Source: Halalkalirubrum salinum | GTDB lineage: Archaea; Halobacteriota; Halobacteria; Halobacteriales; Haloferacaceae | Direction of reading: 5' to 3' | Assembly (NCBI RefSeq): GCF_005543295.1 | Contig: NZ_SRSG01000004.1 | Coordinates: forward strand, 1 to 50,805 | Length of the DNA stretch: 50,805 bases | In this document: positions 8,447-17,005 of the stretch, in pieces | How positions within the stretch are numbered: position 1 is the first letter of the stretch | How the letters are laid out: the number at the start of each line of letters is the position of its first letter | The notes under the pieces: model-generated | Databases searched by the model: none | Seen by the model: only the letters and a program-made list of their open reading frames with translations | What the model was told of the DNA's origin: nothing | Program-made: the position numbers and the translations under genes

Positions 8447-9625
8447 TCAATTAGTACTTACAACCTTGATGACGTCGCCCTCGTCAAGTTCGTAGCTGTC
8501 GGAGATTTTTCGCTTCGATCGCGCGTCGACCGCGTGAAGGTAGCCCTCGCCGATATCCGTGTGAACGGCGAACGCGAGGTCCTTTGGTGTCGACCCTTGT
8601 GGGAGCAAGAAGGCATCAGGCAGGACTGTTCCGGTCCCGTCAGTCCACTTCGACTCATTTTGCACTGGGAACGCGGTGAGGTGCTCGAGCAGATCGTACA
8701 CTGCGGTATTAAGTGCGGTCTGAACCCCCGTCCCACCGTAGGTGTCCATGACCTCGCGGATCCGTTCAAGCCCTGCGGTCTGCTCGTCGCTCAGATCGCC
8801 GACAATCGTAAATTCTGGGTCGCCAGGATCGTACTCGATCACGCCAGCCTCTGCGCCTCGTCGCAGCGCCAACTCGCCGTCTGCGGTCGCGGGAACAACG
8901 TATTCGGCGGCCGCTCGGAGCCGATCGATCGTCTCTCGGTCGGCGATGTCGGCTTTGTTCGCGACGAGGACGATCGGCTTCGTCCGCTCGCGAACGTCGG
9001 TCGCAAGCGCCTCGCGGTGCTCGTCGGTCCACTGGATCGGGTCCTCGGGGTACTCGAGCGCTCTGAGACTCGCCGCAACGTCGTGTTCTGTTGCACCAAA
9101 ACCCGTCAACAGTTCTGCGAGCGCCTCGTCAATGTCGAAATCCGGCGATCGCGACTTGCGTTCGATCGACTCCCAGTTCCTGTCGATGATACCCGCGAGC
9201 CACAGGTCGAGCTCTTCGCGGATGAACTCGACATCCGAAACTGGATCGTGGCTGCCGGGTTCGACCGGTTCGCCCTCGGCGTTCGTCGCCCCAGAGGCAT
9301 CTAAGACGTTGACGATCGCGTCGGCGTTCGTGAGTTCGTCGAGGAACTGATTCCCCAGACCTCGCCCTTCGTGTGCGCCGGGAACGAGTCCCGCGACGTC
9401 GATCAGTTCGATCGGGACGTAGCGCTTACCGTCGCGACAGCGGTCGTTCCCACAGCGCTCATCGAGGTCGAGACACGGACACTCGGTCCGGACGGTCGCG
9501 ACGCCCCGGTTCGGGTCGATCGTGGTAAACGGATAGTTGGCGACGTCGACGTCTGCGAGCGTCGCCGCAGTGTAGAAGGTTGACTTCCCGGCGTTCGGCT
9601 TGCCGGCAAGGGCGATCGAAAGCAT
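8447..9625 (-). CDS. ychF: YchF/OLA1-type P-loop ATPase/GTPase (OBG family)
   Basis: This 392-residue protein belongs to the OBG/YchF branch of TRAFAC P-loop proteins. It has G1 GKPNAGKST at residues 8-16, a switch segment YPFTTIDPN, G3 DVAGLVPGAH, and the NKAD motif (VANKADIAD) typical of the family. The C-terminal part is a TGS-like domain with LPQGSTPKDLAFAVH and ends in GDVIKVVS. Members bind ribosomes and hydrolyse ATP or GTP. The family is nearly universal and this copy is full length. The ATG at 9625 starts MLSIALAGKPN; another ATG two codons earlier is possible. It stands alone on the minus strand, 78 bases downstream of the DUF5800 gene. Confidence 0.92.
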   Translation of the reverse strand: MLSIALAGKPNAGKSTFYTAATLADVDVANYPFTTIDPNRGVATVRTECPCLDLDERCGNDRCRDGKRYVPIELIDVAGLVPGAHEGRGLGNQFLDELTNADAIVNVLDASGATNAEGEPVEPGSHDPVSDVEFIREELDLWLAGIIDRNWESIERKSRSPDFDIDEALAELLTGFGATEHDVAASLRALEYPEDPIQWTDEHREALATDVRERTKPIVLVANKADIADRETIDRLRAAAEYVVPATADGELALRRGAEAGVIEYDPGDPEFTIVGDLSDEQTAGLERIREVMDTYGGTGVQTALNTAVYDLLEHLTAFPVQNESKWTDGTGTVLPDAFLLPQGSTPKDLAFAVHTDIGEGYLHAVDARSKRKISDSYELDEGDVIKVVSTN

Positions 9626-9703
9626 ACCCACCCGTTCACGGCCGCAGGGAAACTGCCTTTCGATCCTGCGAGCGGTCCGTTTCAGGGCGGCTGGCTGACA
9701 CGC

Positions 9704-9904
9704 CTACGTCCGCAGAATGTCCTGTACCCGTCGTGGCTCACCGGTGAGATCAGGGCTCTCTTCGACAATCTTCAACACCTCATGATCGGTCACGTCTGGA
9801 TAGGACTTCTCTGTCGCCTCCTCGATGAGCGACTTCTCGAGGCGGAATTCGGTGCCCTGATAGACGACATCGACGCCGTCTTCGTCGAAGGAAAGCTCGG
9901 TCAT
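9704..9904 (-). CDS. DUF5800-like small haloarchaeal protein
   Basis: This is a 66-residue acidic protein with a hydrophilic N-terminal beta-rich part (VDVVYQGTEFRLEKSL) and a helical C-terminus ending in PRRVQDIL. It resembles the short halobacterial DUF5800 family, whose role is unknown. The ATG at 9904 (MTELSFDEDG) is preferred over one nine codons earlier because the acidic MTELSFDEDG start is typical. It lies 67 bases after the stop of the AddA-like gene on the same strand and may be cotranscribed with it or have its own promoter. Confidence 0.75.
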   Translation of the reverse strand: MTELSFDEDGVDVVYQGTEFRLEKSLIEEATEKSYPDVTDHEVLKIVEESPDLTGEPRRVQDILRT

Positions 9905-9971
9905 GATCGATTCTTTTGCCTCGGCGGGCAAATACTCGCGGATTCGGAGTGATCGACGGGCACGTTTTCGG

Positions 9972-12900
9972 TCAGCGTTCAGCGCTGTTGTTAAGATACG
10001 CGTCGCCGCAGCCGAGCGATCGATGTGGACAGTACTGACAGTACGGCCCCGGTGTCACTGTCTTGTAGTCGGAGCTGTTTGCGGCTTCGAGCGTCGATTT
10101 TAGCTCCGGGATCTGCTCGAACACCTCGGCGCGATCGAACAGCGTGAGCTGTGGACCCGACTCGCCAAGCGAGAGGTACCCAACTGAGGCGATCGGCTCG
10201 TCGAATCGAGCATCACAGGCCAACAGGTACAACACGAGCTGAGCGCTGTCTTCGATCGAGCGATCCGCATCAGTCGTTTTGTAGTCGATCACGACGAGGT
10301 CGTCGTCCGGAGTTCGATACACCGCGTCGACGTAGCCAGTGATCCCGTCCGCGCCGGTCCGCGCTGCCAGCGCGTCGAGAGAAAACGGCAGTTCCGAACT
10401 CACGATCGACCACTCGGAGACCACGCTTTCGAAGTAGCGATCGATACACGCCTTTGTCGCAGGCACTGCTGCCGACAGCGACTGTTGGCGAGCGATCCGT
10501 TCACAGGCGGCGTCCCACTCGGCTTTTTCCGTGTATCCCCGCCAGTAACAGTCCTCTCTAACCTCGTGAAACAGCGTTCCGATCGCCCGCTGGGAGACCG
10601 CATCCTGTCCGTCACGATCAGCAGTAGCCGCCAGCGGCGGGTCATCGAACCCATACACGACGTGATCGAGGTAGTGTTTTCGCGGACAGTCCCCGAACGC
10701 TTCCAGCGACGTGTGGCTGTGAACCCGCGGCAGCCGATCAGCACGCTCGCCGGCAGTTGGCGTCGCCTGGTACGGTGAGTCCGCGGGGGCGTCTGCTGTC
10801 AGCGTTCCCCGCTTGAGCTGTCGGGTCAGCCGGCGGATCTCTGTGATTGCTCGATCGGGACTCGCTCGCGTGCCGTCGTACCAGGTGATCTGTTCGCGGG
10901 TCGTCGTTCGAACCTGTTCGACGGCCGTCGTCAGATCACACACTGCCGTCGGATCGTCCGCCTGAATCGTCTCGACGGCGTCGGTGACCGCGTCCCACGT
11001 GTCAACCGACGGTCCGCCGTGTCGCCACCCGATCGACGGCGGGAGCAACTCGTCGAGCTCCGCCGCTGGCACCGTCGCGGTATCGTCGTTGTTCCCAAAG
11101 AGGACAAGCCGATCGCGAGCGCGGGTGATTGCGACGTGGAGCACGCGCCACTGCTCGGCAACCGCTGCCGCCGAGAGCGGCTCGGTTAGCGGGTCGATTG
11201 TTGGCGACTCGATCCGCCGGCGCAACACCGACCAGTCCGTGCGTTCACCCCAGAGCCGGAAGCTCGGCGGCGGCGCCCACGAGGGGCCGAGAAACGGCAC
11301 CAAGACGACGGGAAAGTCGAGCCCTTTGGCCTGATGGACCGTCATCACGTCGACCGCATCTTCGCTTCGATCGCCACCGTCATCGCGCCCCTGCTCGGTG
11401 TTCGTGAGTGCGGCCGGATCTGCGAGGTAATCGATGAACGCCGTCGACAGCCGGGTTTCGATCGGCGCATCCTCGAACGCGTCGATTCGGGATTCAACCG
11501 CTGGCAGGAGCCTGCGGTCGCGGTCGGTGAACGTCCAGTCGATCCGGGTCCGTTCACGAAGCTCGGCGTAGACGGCCGAGACTGAGTCCGTCTGCACAGC
11601 GTCGACGAGCGCGGGGATATCCTCCCGTGCACGAGTGAGCCCATCTGGGTTCGAGACGGCAGTCCTCTCGATCGATCCGACAGCATCGACGATCGTCCCC
11701 GCCTCGTCGGCCAGCGCGCGAATGTCTCCATCCGAAAGTCCATACACCAGCTTGAGAATCCGGATCGCGTGGCGATCGTCGCTCGGGTCGACAATGAGCC
11801 GGAGATACGCGACGAGCGTCTGTATCCCCGGCGGGAGCGACGACGAGGAGCCGCCGGCTCTGACGTGCGGGATGCTCTCTTCGGCGAGTGCCGCACACAC
11901 GGCCTCCGCCTCGCGGTTCTTTCTGACGAGTACCGCGAGTTCATCGAGGTCGTGGCCGTCGATCTCGTCGAACCCGTCGGTCAAAAGCGCCGACACTGTC
12001 GCGCTGACCTGTGCGGCCTGCGTCTCGAGGTCGCCGTCGGCCTCGACAGTACAGATCGATCGCTCGCCGCGGCCTCGATCCGAGGTGAGCGTCTTCGTAC
12101 TGCCCGGAAGCTCGTTTGAGAGGTCCAAGATCGGCTGCCGCGAGCGGAAATTCAACTCCAGCGCCATCGATTCGATTCCCGGGAATGCGGATTCGATGTC
12201 GGTGATGTTCGTCGGATCGGCCCCGCGCCACTCGTATATCGCCTGATCGGCGTCGCCGATCACGAACAGGTCTGCGTCCGTGGCCAACTGATCGATGAGT
12301 GCCAACTGTGCGCTGTCGGTATCCTGGAACTCGTCACAAAAGACGTAGCCGTAGCGATCGCACACGTCTGCACCGAGATCGCTCTCCAGCAGTGCCGTCG
12401 CGCGGCGGATCAGGCCGTTGTAGTCGACGGCCCCTCGCTCTTGTAACCGCGACTCGTACCGACGGTATCCCTCGAGGAAGTCGTGCGCTCGCAGGAATAG
12501 CTCGATGTACGAGCCCAGCCGGACAATCGGCGTCTGTGCGGTGTCCCGCAACGTCCCGCCGTGGGCGCCACCCCACGTTCCGAACAGCCCAGAGGGTACT
12601 CGCGACCAGTCACTCCCCTTCTGCGGCAGCGTTTCAATCAACGAGCGAACGATATCCGTGCAATCATCGAGGTACGACCGAACCTCCTGACCGAACGGAT
12701 CGCCCTCGTCGATCGAGGTGCTGCGGTATCGAAGGACCTGTTCGAATCGTTCGAGTCGCTCGACGAGACGACCGTGGCCCCCACTGGACGTGAACGCGAG
12801 CGCGCCGTCGCTGTCAGGGCCGAACTGCTCGTCTGCGGTCGATCGCAGGTCGCGGACGACCGATCGACACGCTATCAGCGTCTCTCGATCCGGCAGGTGT

Positions 12901-13397
12901 GTTTCAATATCGTCGGGGCTAATCCCCTCCCGGCTGAACGATTCGATGAACTGGTAAAGATCGTCCGCAGTCGCCCGATCACGGCTGACATCGCTGAGCG
13001 TGAGTCCGTCGTGAATTTCGGCGATGACCGCTCGTTTTCGATCATCGGTGAGAAGTTCGAACTCCGGATCGAGTCCGACGGCATACGCGTACTCGCGCAA
13101 CAGCCGATAACAAAACGAGTGATACGTCGAGGCGTCGATGTCGTACGCGCTCGCGTCTTCGATCGTGTCTGTCAGTCGCTCGACCGCACTGTGGGCAGCC
13201 TTGTTCGCGAACGTCAACACGAGGACGTCGTTCGGGTCAACGCCGCGTTCGTCGATGAGCCGATCAATCCGCGCGACCATCGTCGTCGTCTTTCCAGTTC
13301 CTGCACCGGCGTCGACGACGATCTGCTCGGCCTGTGCGGACGCAACGTTCGGCTGATTGCCCTTGAGTCGTGGGCTCGATGGCAAGTCGTCGGTCAT
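9972..13397 (-). CDS. AddA-like UvrD/Rep helicase with C-terminal Fe-S PD-(D/E)XK nuclease
   Basis: This 1141-residue protein combines an SF1A helicase and a RecB-type nuclease, the layout of AddA/AdnB subunits that process DNA double-strand ends for recombination. Walker A is GAGTGKT at 31-37. Motif II is DEFQDTD at 355-361, motif III GDADQAIYEWRGA at 381-393, motif V VMTVHQAKGLDFP and motif VI HVAITRARD lie further on. The C-terminal 200 residues hold GYVD...VVIDYKT and QLVLY, an intact nuclease site. Four cysteines follow the AddB/Cas4 pattern: CPRKHY, then C-x2-C-x5-C in YCQYCPHRSLGC. The ATG at 13397 overlaps the TGA of the preceding nuclease-like gene by four bases, so translation is probably coupled. 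Confidence 0.88.
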   Translation of the reverse strand: MTDDLPSSPRLKGNQPNVASAQAEQIVVDAGAGTGKTTTMVARIDRLIDERGVDPNDVLVLTFANKAAHSAVERLTDTIEDASAYDIDASTYHSFCYRLLREYAYAVGLDPEFELLTDDRKRAVIAEIHDGLTLSDVSRDRATADDLYQFIESFSREGISPDDIETHLPDRETLIACRSVVRDLRSTADEQFGPDSDGALAFTSSGGHGRLVERLERFEQVLRYRSTSIDEGDPFGQEVRSYLDDCTDIVRSLIETLPQKGSDWSRVPSGLFGTWGGAHGGTLRDTAQTPIVRLGSYIELFLRAHDFLEGYRRYESRLQERGAVDYNGLIRRATALLESDLGADVCDRYGYVFCDEFQDTDSAQLALIDQLATDADLFVIGDADQAIYEWRGADPTNITDIESAFPGIESMALELNFRSRQPILDLSNELPGSTKTLTSDRGRGERSICTVEADGDLETQAAQVSATVSALLTDGFDEIDGHDLDELAVLVRKNREAEAVCAALAEESIPHVRAGGSSSSLPPGIQTLVAYLRLIVDPSDDRHAIRILKLVYGLSDGDIRALADEAGTIVDAVGSIERTAVSNPDGLTRAREDIPALVDAVQTDSVSAVYAELRERTRIDWTFTDRDRRLLPAVESRIDAFEDAPIETRLSTAFIDYLADPAALTNTEQGRDDGGDRSEDAVDVMTVHQAKGLDFPVVLVPFLGPSWAPPPSFRLWGERTDWSVLRRRIESPTIDPLTEPLSAAAVAEQWRVLHVAITRARDRLVLFGNNDDTATVPAAELDELLPPSIGWRHGGPSVDTWDAVTDAVETIQADDPTAVCDLTTAVEQVRTTTREQITWYDGTRASPDRAITEIRRLTRQLKRGTLTADAPADSPYQATPTAGERADRLPRVHSHTSLEAFGDCPRKHYLDHVVYGFDDPPLAATADRDGQDAVSQRAIGTLFHEVREDCYWRGYTEKAEWDAACERIARQQSLSAAVPATKACIDRYFESVVSEWSIVSSELPFSLDALAARTGADGITGYVDAVYRTPDDDLVVIDYKTTDADRSIEDSAQLVLYLLACDARFDEPIASVGYLSLGESGPQLTLFDRAEVFEQIPELKSTLEAANSSDYKTVTPGPYCQYCPHRSLGCGDAYLNNSAER

Positions 13398-14272
13398 TCG
13401 AATCGCACCTCCGCGTTGATGTACGGCGAGCACATGCCGGTGTACGAACAGTCCCCACACACCGTCTTCCGAATGTCGGCGAACCGATCGCCAGGGTCGT
13501 ACGCCTGTGCGGACAGCCACGTGATGAGGTTGTCGAGCACCGAGAGCGCCGCGTCACGTTCGGCCTCGTAGGCTGCGTCGAGCCGACGGATTTCGGGAAT
13601 AATTTCGATTTCACTCGCGTCGCCTGCTTCGGGGACGCTTGGCCTGACCGTCTGGGTCAGTCCGACGTACGCGAACCCAACCGGGGATTTTCCCGCAGGT
13701 GCGCCGTCAGTGGCGAACCGATCGCCCGTCGCGAGCGCCTCCATGGTTGCAACCGCTCTGAGCACGCTCCCGGCAGGCCCTGGAATGTACATGTTGCCTC
13801 CAGTGTGTTTTGAAATTGTGTTTCTCGCGCCATCGAACGCCACGTCGTCAACGTCAAATTGATACTGCAGGACGACTGGTTGGTCGTCGATCGAGACGAT
13901 TGCGTCGATCGGACAGTCGATTTCATGACCACCCAGTCCGAGGGTCGCGATTTCGTCGCTCGCATACACCCCGGTCCCGTGGCTATCTGCGTACTGATCG
14001 AGGTACGATCGAATCGCCTCCCGGCAGTCAACGTTGACGGCTTTGTCGTCGATCGCCTCTTCGGCGAGACGGCTCAGTGCCTCGTCGATTCGATCCTCGA
14101 CGGTGCCACTGTGCGTTAGTCCAGCCGTGATCGCGTCCCGAACTGCCGCAAGCGCTCGCTCGCGTGCTTGGATGGCAGGGTCGCGAGCTATTTCGAGGCG
14201 ATAGCGGTATTCGTACTGCCTCGGACAGGCGAGATACGTCGTCAGCTCGTCGATCGCGATCGGTTCGCTCAT
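13394..14272 (-). CDS. Stand-alone Cas4/AddB-like nuclease domain, catalytic site lost
   Basis: This 292-residue protein looks like the Fe-S nuclease domain of AddB or Cas4 as a separate polypeptide. Cys16 lies in LACPRQYEYRYR, and the C-terminus has C-x2-C-x5-C at 272, 275 and 281, giving the four cysteines of an Fe-S cluster. The PD-(D/E)XK centre is altered. The first acidic position survives as Asp123 in PIDAIVS, but the D-x-K strand reads VVLQYQF, with Gln136 and Gln138 where Asp/Glu and Lys are expected. No Q-x3-Y follows. I infer a structural rather than catalytic role. It overlaps the AddB-like gene by ATGA (14269-14272) and the AddA-like gene by ATGA (13394-13397). Confidence 0.72.
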   Translation of the reverse strand: MSEPIAIDELTTYLACPRQYEYRYRLEIARDPAIQARERALAAVRDAITAGLTHSGTVEDRIDEALSRLAEEAIDDKAVNVDCREAIRSYLDQYADSHGTGVYASDEIATLGLGGHEIDCPIDAIVSIDDQPVVLQYQFDVDDVAFDGARNTISKHTGGNMYIPGPAGSVLRAVATMEALATGDRFATDGAPAGKSPVGFAYVGLTQTVRPSVPEAGDASEIEIIPEIRRLDAAYEAERDAALSVLDNLITWLSAQAYDPGDRFADIRKTVCGDCSYTGMCSPYINAEVRFE

Positions 14273-16458
14273 TGTGAGCGTTCCTCCGCAGTCCCAATAT
14301 CGCCGTTGGCCATATCGATCTGCGTGTAGACGGCGTCGCGGAACCGCGGCTCGACGTCCTCGCGGTCGCACAGTTCAGCGATTGCCGCTAACCGCTCGCG
14401 GATTGTGCGCATGTCCGCACGATCGCCGAGACTCGCCGCCCGCTCGACCGCCGAAAGCGATCGCCACGGCTCTTGTATCGCCGCAGCAGCGACACCGGTC
14501 GGCGTGTATCGGGTGATCTCTGGTTGTTCATGAGATGGTGAATCGCTCCCACCGCGGGTTCCGTTGGATCGCCCTGCGGCGTCGACGGTATATCCAGCCG
14601 CCATCGTGACCTGCGAGAGCGCCTCTAACGAGCGGAGGAACCGCGAGGGATGTCGCCGTCGACCGAGCGATCTGGTGCCACGATCGGCCGTACAGAGGTA
14701 GAGCCGGTCGGTCCCGACCCGAGCACCAACAGCGAGTTGTCGCCGCGAAAGCGCAGTGTAGTAGGCGTCGTAGGCGTTGCGATCGGGCGTCTCGACCGCC
14801 GAAAACGACGTTGACACCGTTGTGGGACCGAGCGTTGTCACACCGGGATACGCCGCCGATCGTTTGACCCAGTCGGTCGGAAACAGTCGGGTAAGTGTCT
14901 GTGTGTCGGGCGGATAGATGCCCTCGACGACATCGACGAGAAAGACGATCGACCGCGAGTCGTACTTTGCGACCCGAATTGGATCGACGAGGACGCCGTT
15001 TTCTTCGACAGACAGCTCTGTCGTGTACTGATCCGGTGCGACGTACTGGATCGCCCGTTCGAGCGTCTCTAAGAATGACTGATAGCCGCCGGCCAGGAAG
15101 TCCGCGCCGTCGAAGAAGGCGGCAATGTCGCGGATCTCTCGGATGTTGCGATAGGAGCCGTAGGCGTCGACCTCGCGTTCGTCGGCGATCCGATCTTTCA
15201 GGTCTGTTTCGACGATCCAGCGATCGATCGCTCCCGCGATCGTCGGCTCCGCGCGGATCGTCTCAAGCAACGCCGCGTCAACTGTGGTCCGCCCCTCGAG
15301 CGTCGCCATTGCCTCGGCATCGTCGGAAGCCAACACCCGGATCAGTGCGTGAATCTCACGAATCGCGGGATCCTCTGAGAGTCCCTCGACAGTTGCCGAT
15401 GCCGTCGAGACGCCGGCACGGCGAAGGATCGACCGGGCCTCGTGAACCGGTTGATTGATGTCGCGAAGCAACACGGCAAAATCCTCGTAGCGATAGCCCG
15501 CCTGGTCTCGAAGCGCCTCGATCTCTTCGGCGATCGCCTCAAGTTCAGCCGCAAAAGTCTCCGCAGCGACGCGATAGGCGGTGTGATCGCGGTCATCGGG
15601 CAAGGCCCCGGATGCGAGCCAGCGGCCGATCGCCGCCGGGTCCGAAAGCGCCTCGGAATCGAACTCCGTCGGCACACACTGCAGTCCCGCGGCCGTCCCG
15701 ATCGACTCGACCGAGCCGCTTTCGTTCCAGATCCGCTGGACGCTCGCGTCCCGTTCACCGAGACAGTACAGCTCCGCGTCCGTCGTTAGTGCCGAGAGAT
15801 ACGATCGTTCGAGCGAGCCGAACTCCTCGAAATCGACAACGAGCACGGCGTCGAATAGCGCCGACACGAACTCGCTGACAGCAGGCGTCGAGAGGGCGTC
15901 ACGGGCTCGTTCGACCAGCTGGGCCTGTTCGAGCGACGATCGCTCCGCTAGTGCTTCCCGAAATCTTGTTTGGACCGCTTCGAGTTCTTCGATCGCGGCG
16001 GCCATTGTCGGATCGTCGTCGGTTCGATCGCCGAATCCACCCCAGCTCGCGACGAGGAGAACCCGGCCGACGTCGCGACCGAACGACTCCGCCTCGGCGG
16101 CCCGTTTGAGGTACGGCGTTGACCAGTTCCACCCATTGATGACGGTCCGGAGCAACTCGTAGCGCTCGTAGTCTGAGAGGACCTGTTCATCCGGGGCGGC
16201 GTAGGCGTGGATCGAGGCCGCGTGATCGAGCACTGATTCGACGTTCGGCCGGGCTGGAATCGACAGCTCCGCGGCGAGGTCGCGCTCGAACGCCGTGGTA
16301 CCACTCGGAAACCGCTTGAGAACGAGGATATCGGCTGGATCGTGGCCTTCAGCGAGGAGTGTTTCGTAGGCGCTCGCAGCCCGGGCCGCGAGCGATCTTG
16401 CGGAGAACTCATCGATTCGGAGTCGACCCGCAAGCGTTCTCTCGTGATGTTCGCTCAC
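14269..16458 (-). CDS. AddB/AdnA-like inactivated UvrD-fold subunit
   Basis: This 729-residue protein shows a degenerate SF1 helicase layout. No Walker A (G-x4-GKT) is present in the N-terminal domain. The motif II region reads VVDFEEFGSLERSYLSAL (about 207-224), clearly homologous in position to DEFQDTD of its partner. It is followed by DAELYCLGERDASVQRIW, matching DADLFVIGDADQAIYEW. Later YDSRSIVFLVDVVEGIYPP and YTALSRRQLAVG resemble motifs V and VI of AddB-type proteins. In B. subtilis AddB and mycobacterial AdnA, the corresponding helicase fold does not drive unwinding and can read a Chi-like sequence. AddB usually carries a C-terminal nuclease; here that part is the next gene. It starts with GTG at 16458 and is first in a three-gene coupled operon. 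Confidence 0.8.
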   Translation of the reverse strand: MSEHHERTLAGRLRIDEFSARSLAARAASAYETLLAEGHDPADILVLKRFPSGTTAFERDLAAELSIPARPNVESVLDHAASIHAYAAPDEQVLSDYERYELLRTVINGWNWSTPYLKRAAEAESFGRDVGRVLLVASWGGFGDRTDDDPTMAAAIEELEAVQTRFREALAERSSLEQAQLVERARDALSTPAVSEFVSALFDAVLVVDFEEFGSLERSYLSALTTDAELYCLGERDASVQRIWNESGSVESIGTAAGLQCVPTEFDSEALSDPAAIGRWLASGALPDDRDHTAYRVAAETFAAELEAIAEEIEALRDQAGYRYEDFAVLLRDINQPVHEARSILRRAGVSTASATVEGLSEDPAIREIHALIRVLASDDAEAMATLEGRTTVDAALLETIRAEPTIAGAIDRWIVETDLKDRIADEREVDAYGSYRNIREIRDIAAFFDGADFLAGGYQSFLETLERAIQYVAPDQYTTELSVEENGVLVDPIRVAKYDSRSIVFLVDVVEGIYPPDTQTLTRLFPTDWVKRSAAYPGVTTLGPTTVSTSFSAVETPDRNAYDAYYTALSRRQLAVGARVGTDRLYLCTADRGTRSLGRRRHPSRFLRSLEALSQVTMAAGYTVDAAGRSNGTRGGSDSPSHEQPEITRYTPTGVAAAAIQEPWRSLSAVERAASLGDRADMRTIRERLAAIAELCDREDVEPRFRDAVYTQIDMANGDIGTAEERSQ

Positions 16459-16690
16459 AGGCAGCGTTGTGCGGCATCGTACTTAAGCGTGTGACCGCGG
16501 GAATCGCTGTAAACGGATCGTATAATCGTGACTCACTCCCGAGAGTGCCTCGTATCCATGTACAACACCCGACGTTCCGCCCGGTTGTGCAAATACCACG
16601 TACCGGTTGTACAATTACCACGTACCGGTTGTGCAAATACCACGTACAACCGCGTTAATGGTATCATTCCAGCCAAACTCCATAGCATAC
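16459..16690. promoter_or_regulatory. Divergent promoter region between the AddB-like operon and a winged-helix gene
   Basis: These 232 bases separate two divergent genes. On the minus strand, CTTAAGTA (about 16478-16485) lies 20-27 bases before the GTG at 16458 and could be the TATA element of the helicase-nuclease operon. Another AT-rich spot is at 16519-16524. On the plus strand, the 22-bp repeats end at 16646, and a weak TATA-like GTTAATGGTAT lies about 30 bases before the winged-helix ATG. Confidence 0.45.
16581..16646. repeat. Three 22-bp direct repeats (iteron-like operator)
   Basis: Units at 16581-16602, 16603-16624 and 16625-16646 follow each other without spacers. Each reads CCGGTTGTRCAA then WTACCACGTA. 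Units 1 and 3 are identical and unit 2 differs at two positions. Each unit contains TTGTRCAA, a perfect palindrome in unit 2. Partial inverted copies flank the array (GTACAAC at about 16560 and GTACAACCG at about 16645). The array abuts the putative TATA region of the winged-helix gene at 16691, so autoregulation is the simplest inference. Confidence 0.75.
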
Positions 16691-16957
16691 ATGATGCGCG
16701 ACAAGATACACAACCTCCCCCCAAGCGCAAAACTTGTCTTCAAGATCCTCGAGTGGAACGGCGGGATGACACAGAAAGCCCTGGCCGAAGAGTCGCTTCT
16801 CGCGCCACGGACTGTTCGAAGCGCGCTTGACGATCTTTCGTCGATCGATGCAGTCACCGAAGACGTCTACATTCCTGACGCGCGAAAACGGGTGTACTCG
16901 CTTCGATCGGAGTTCAGCGATGCGACGACGAACGGTGAACCCGAAATTCGAAACTGA
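16691..16957 (+). CDS. Small winged-helix DNA-binding regulator
   Basis: This 88-residue protein is a haloarchaeal winged-helix (MarR/ArsR-like) regulator. NLPPSAKLVFKILEWNG forms the first helix, MTQKALAEESLLAPRTVRSALDDLSSI is the helix-turn-helix, and VTEDVYIPDARKRVYSL makes the wing. The C-terminal 15 residues are polar and probably disordered. ATG codons at 16691 and 16694 are adjacent; either would serve. The gene stands alone and is divergent from the AddB-like operon, with three 22-bp direct repeats between them. It probably binds those repeats and controls itself, and perhaps the operon; no ligand-binding domain is visible. Confidence 0.82.
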   Translation: MMRDKIHNLPPSAKLVFKILEWNGGMTQKALAEESLLAPRTVRSALDDLSSIDAVTEDVYIPDARKRVYSLRSEFSDATTNGEPEIRN

Positions 16958-17005
16958 GCGGTCACTCTTTGGGTCGGTCAGCGTAAACGCGTACCGGAGT
17001 CCGTC

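Noticed and set aside
8387-9304. Plus-strand frame of 305 codons across the YchF gene
   Set aside because: It is antisense to a conserved full-length gene. Its open length is a by-product of GC-rich codons.
12561-13571. Plus-strand frame of 336 codons across the AddA-like gene
   Set aside because: It is antisense to the helicase motifs and has no recognisable domain.
13394-16458. A phage-defence island with Cas4-like and helicase genes
   Set aside because: The three genes sit between core genes with normal composition and no integrase, methylase or toxin. A recombination role is simpler, though defence cannot be excluded.
16581-16646. CRISPR array
   Set aside because: The 22-bp units and the 31-bp units at 6328-6420 abut without spacers, and no cas1, cas2 or effector genes are nearby. 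The Cas4-like protein belongs to the helicase operon.
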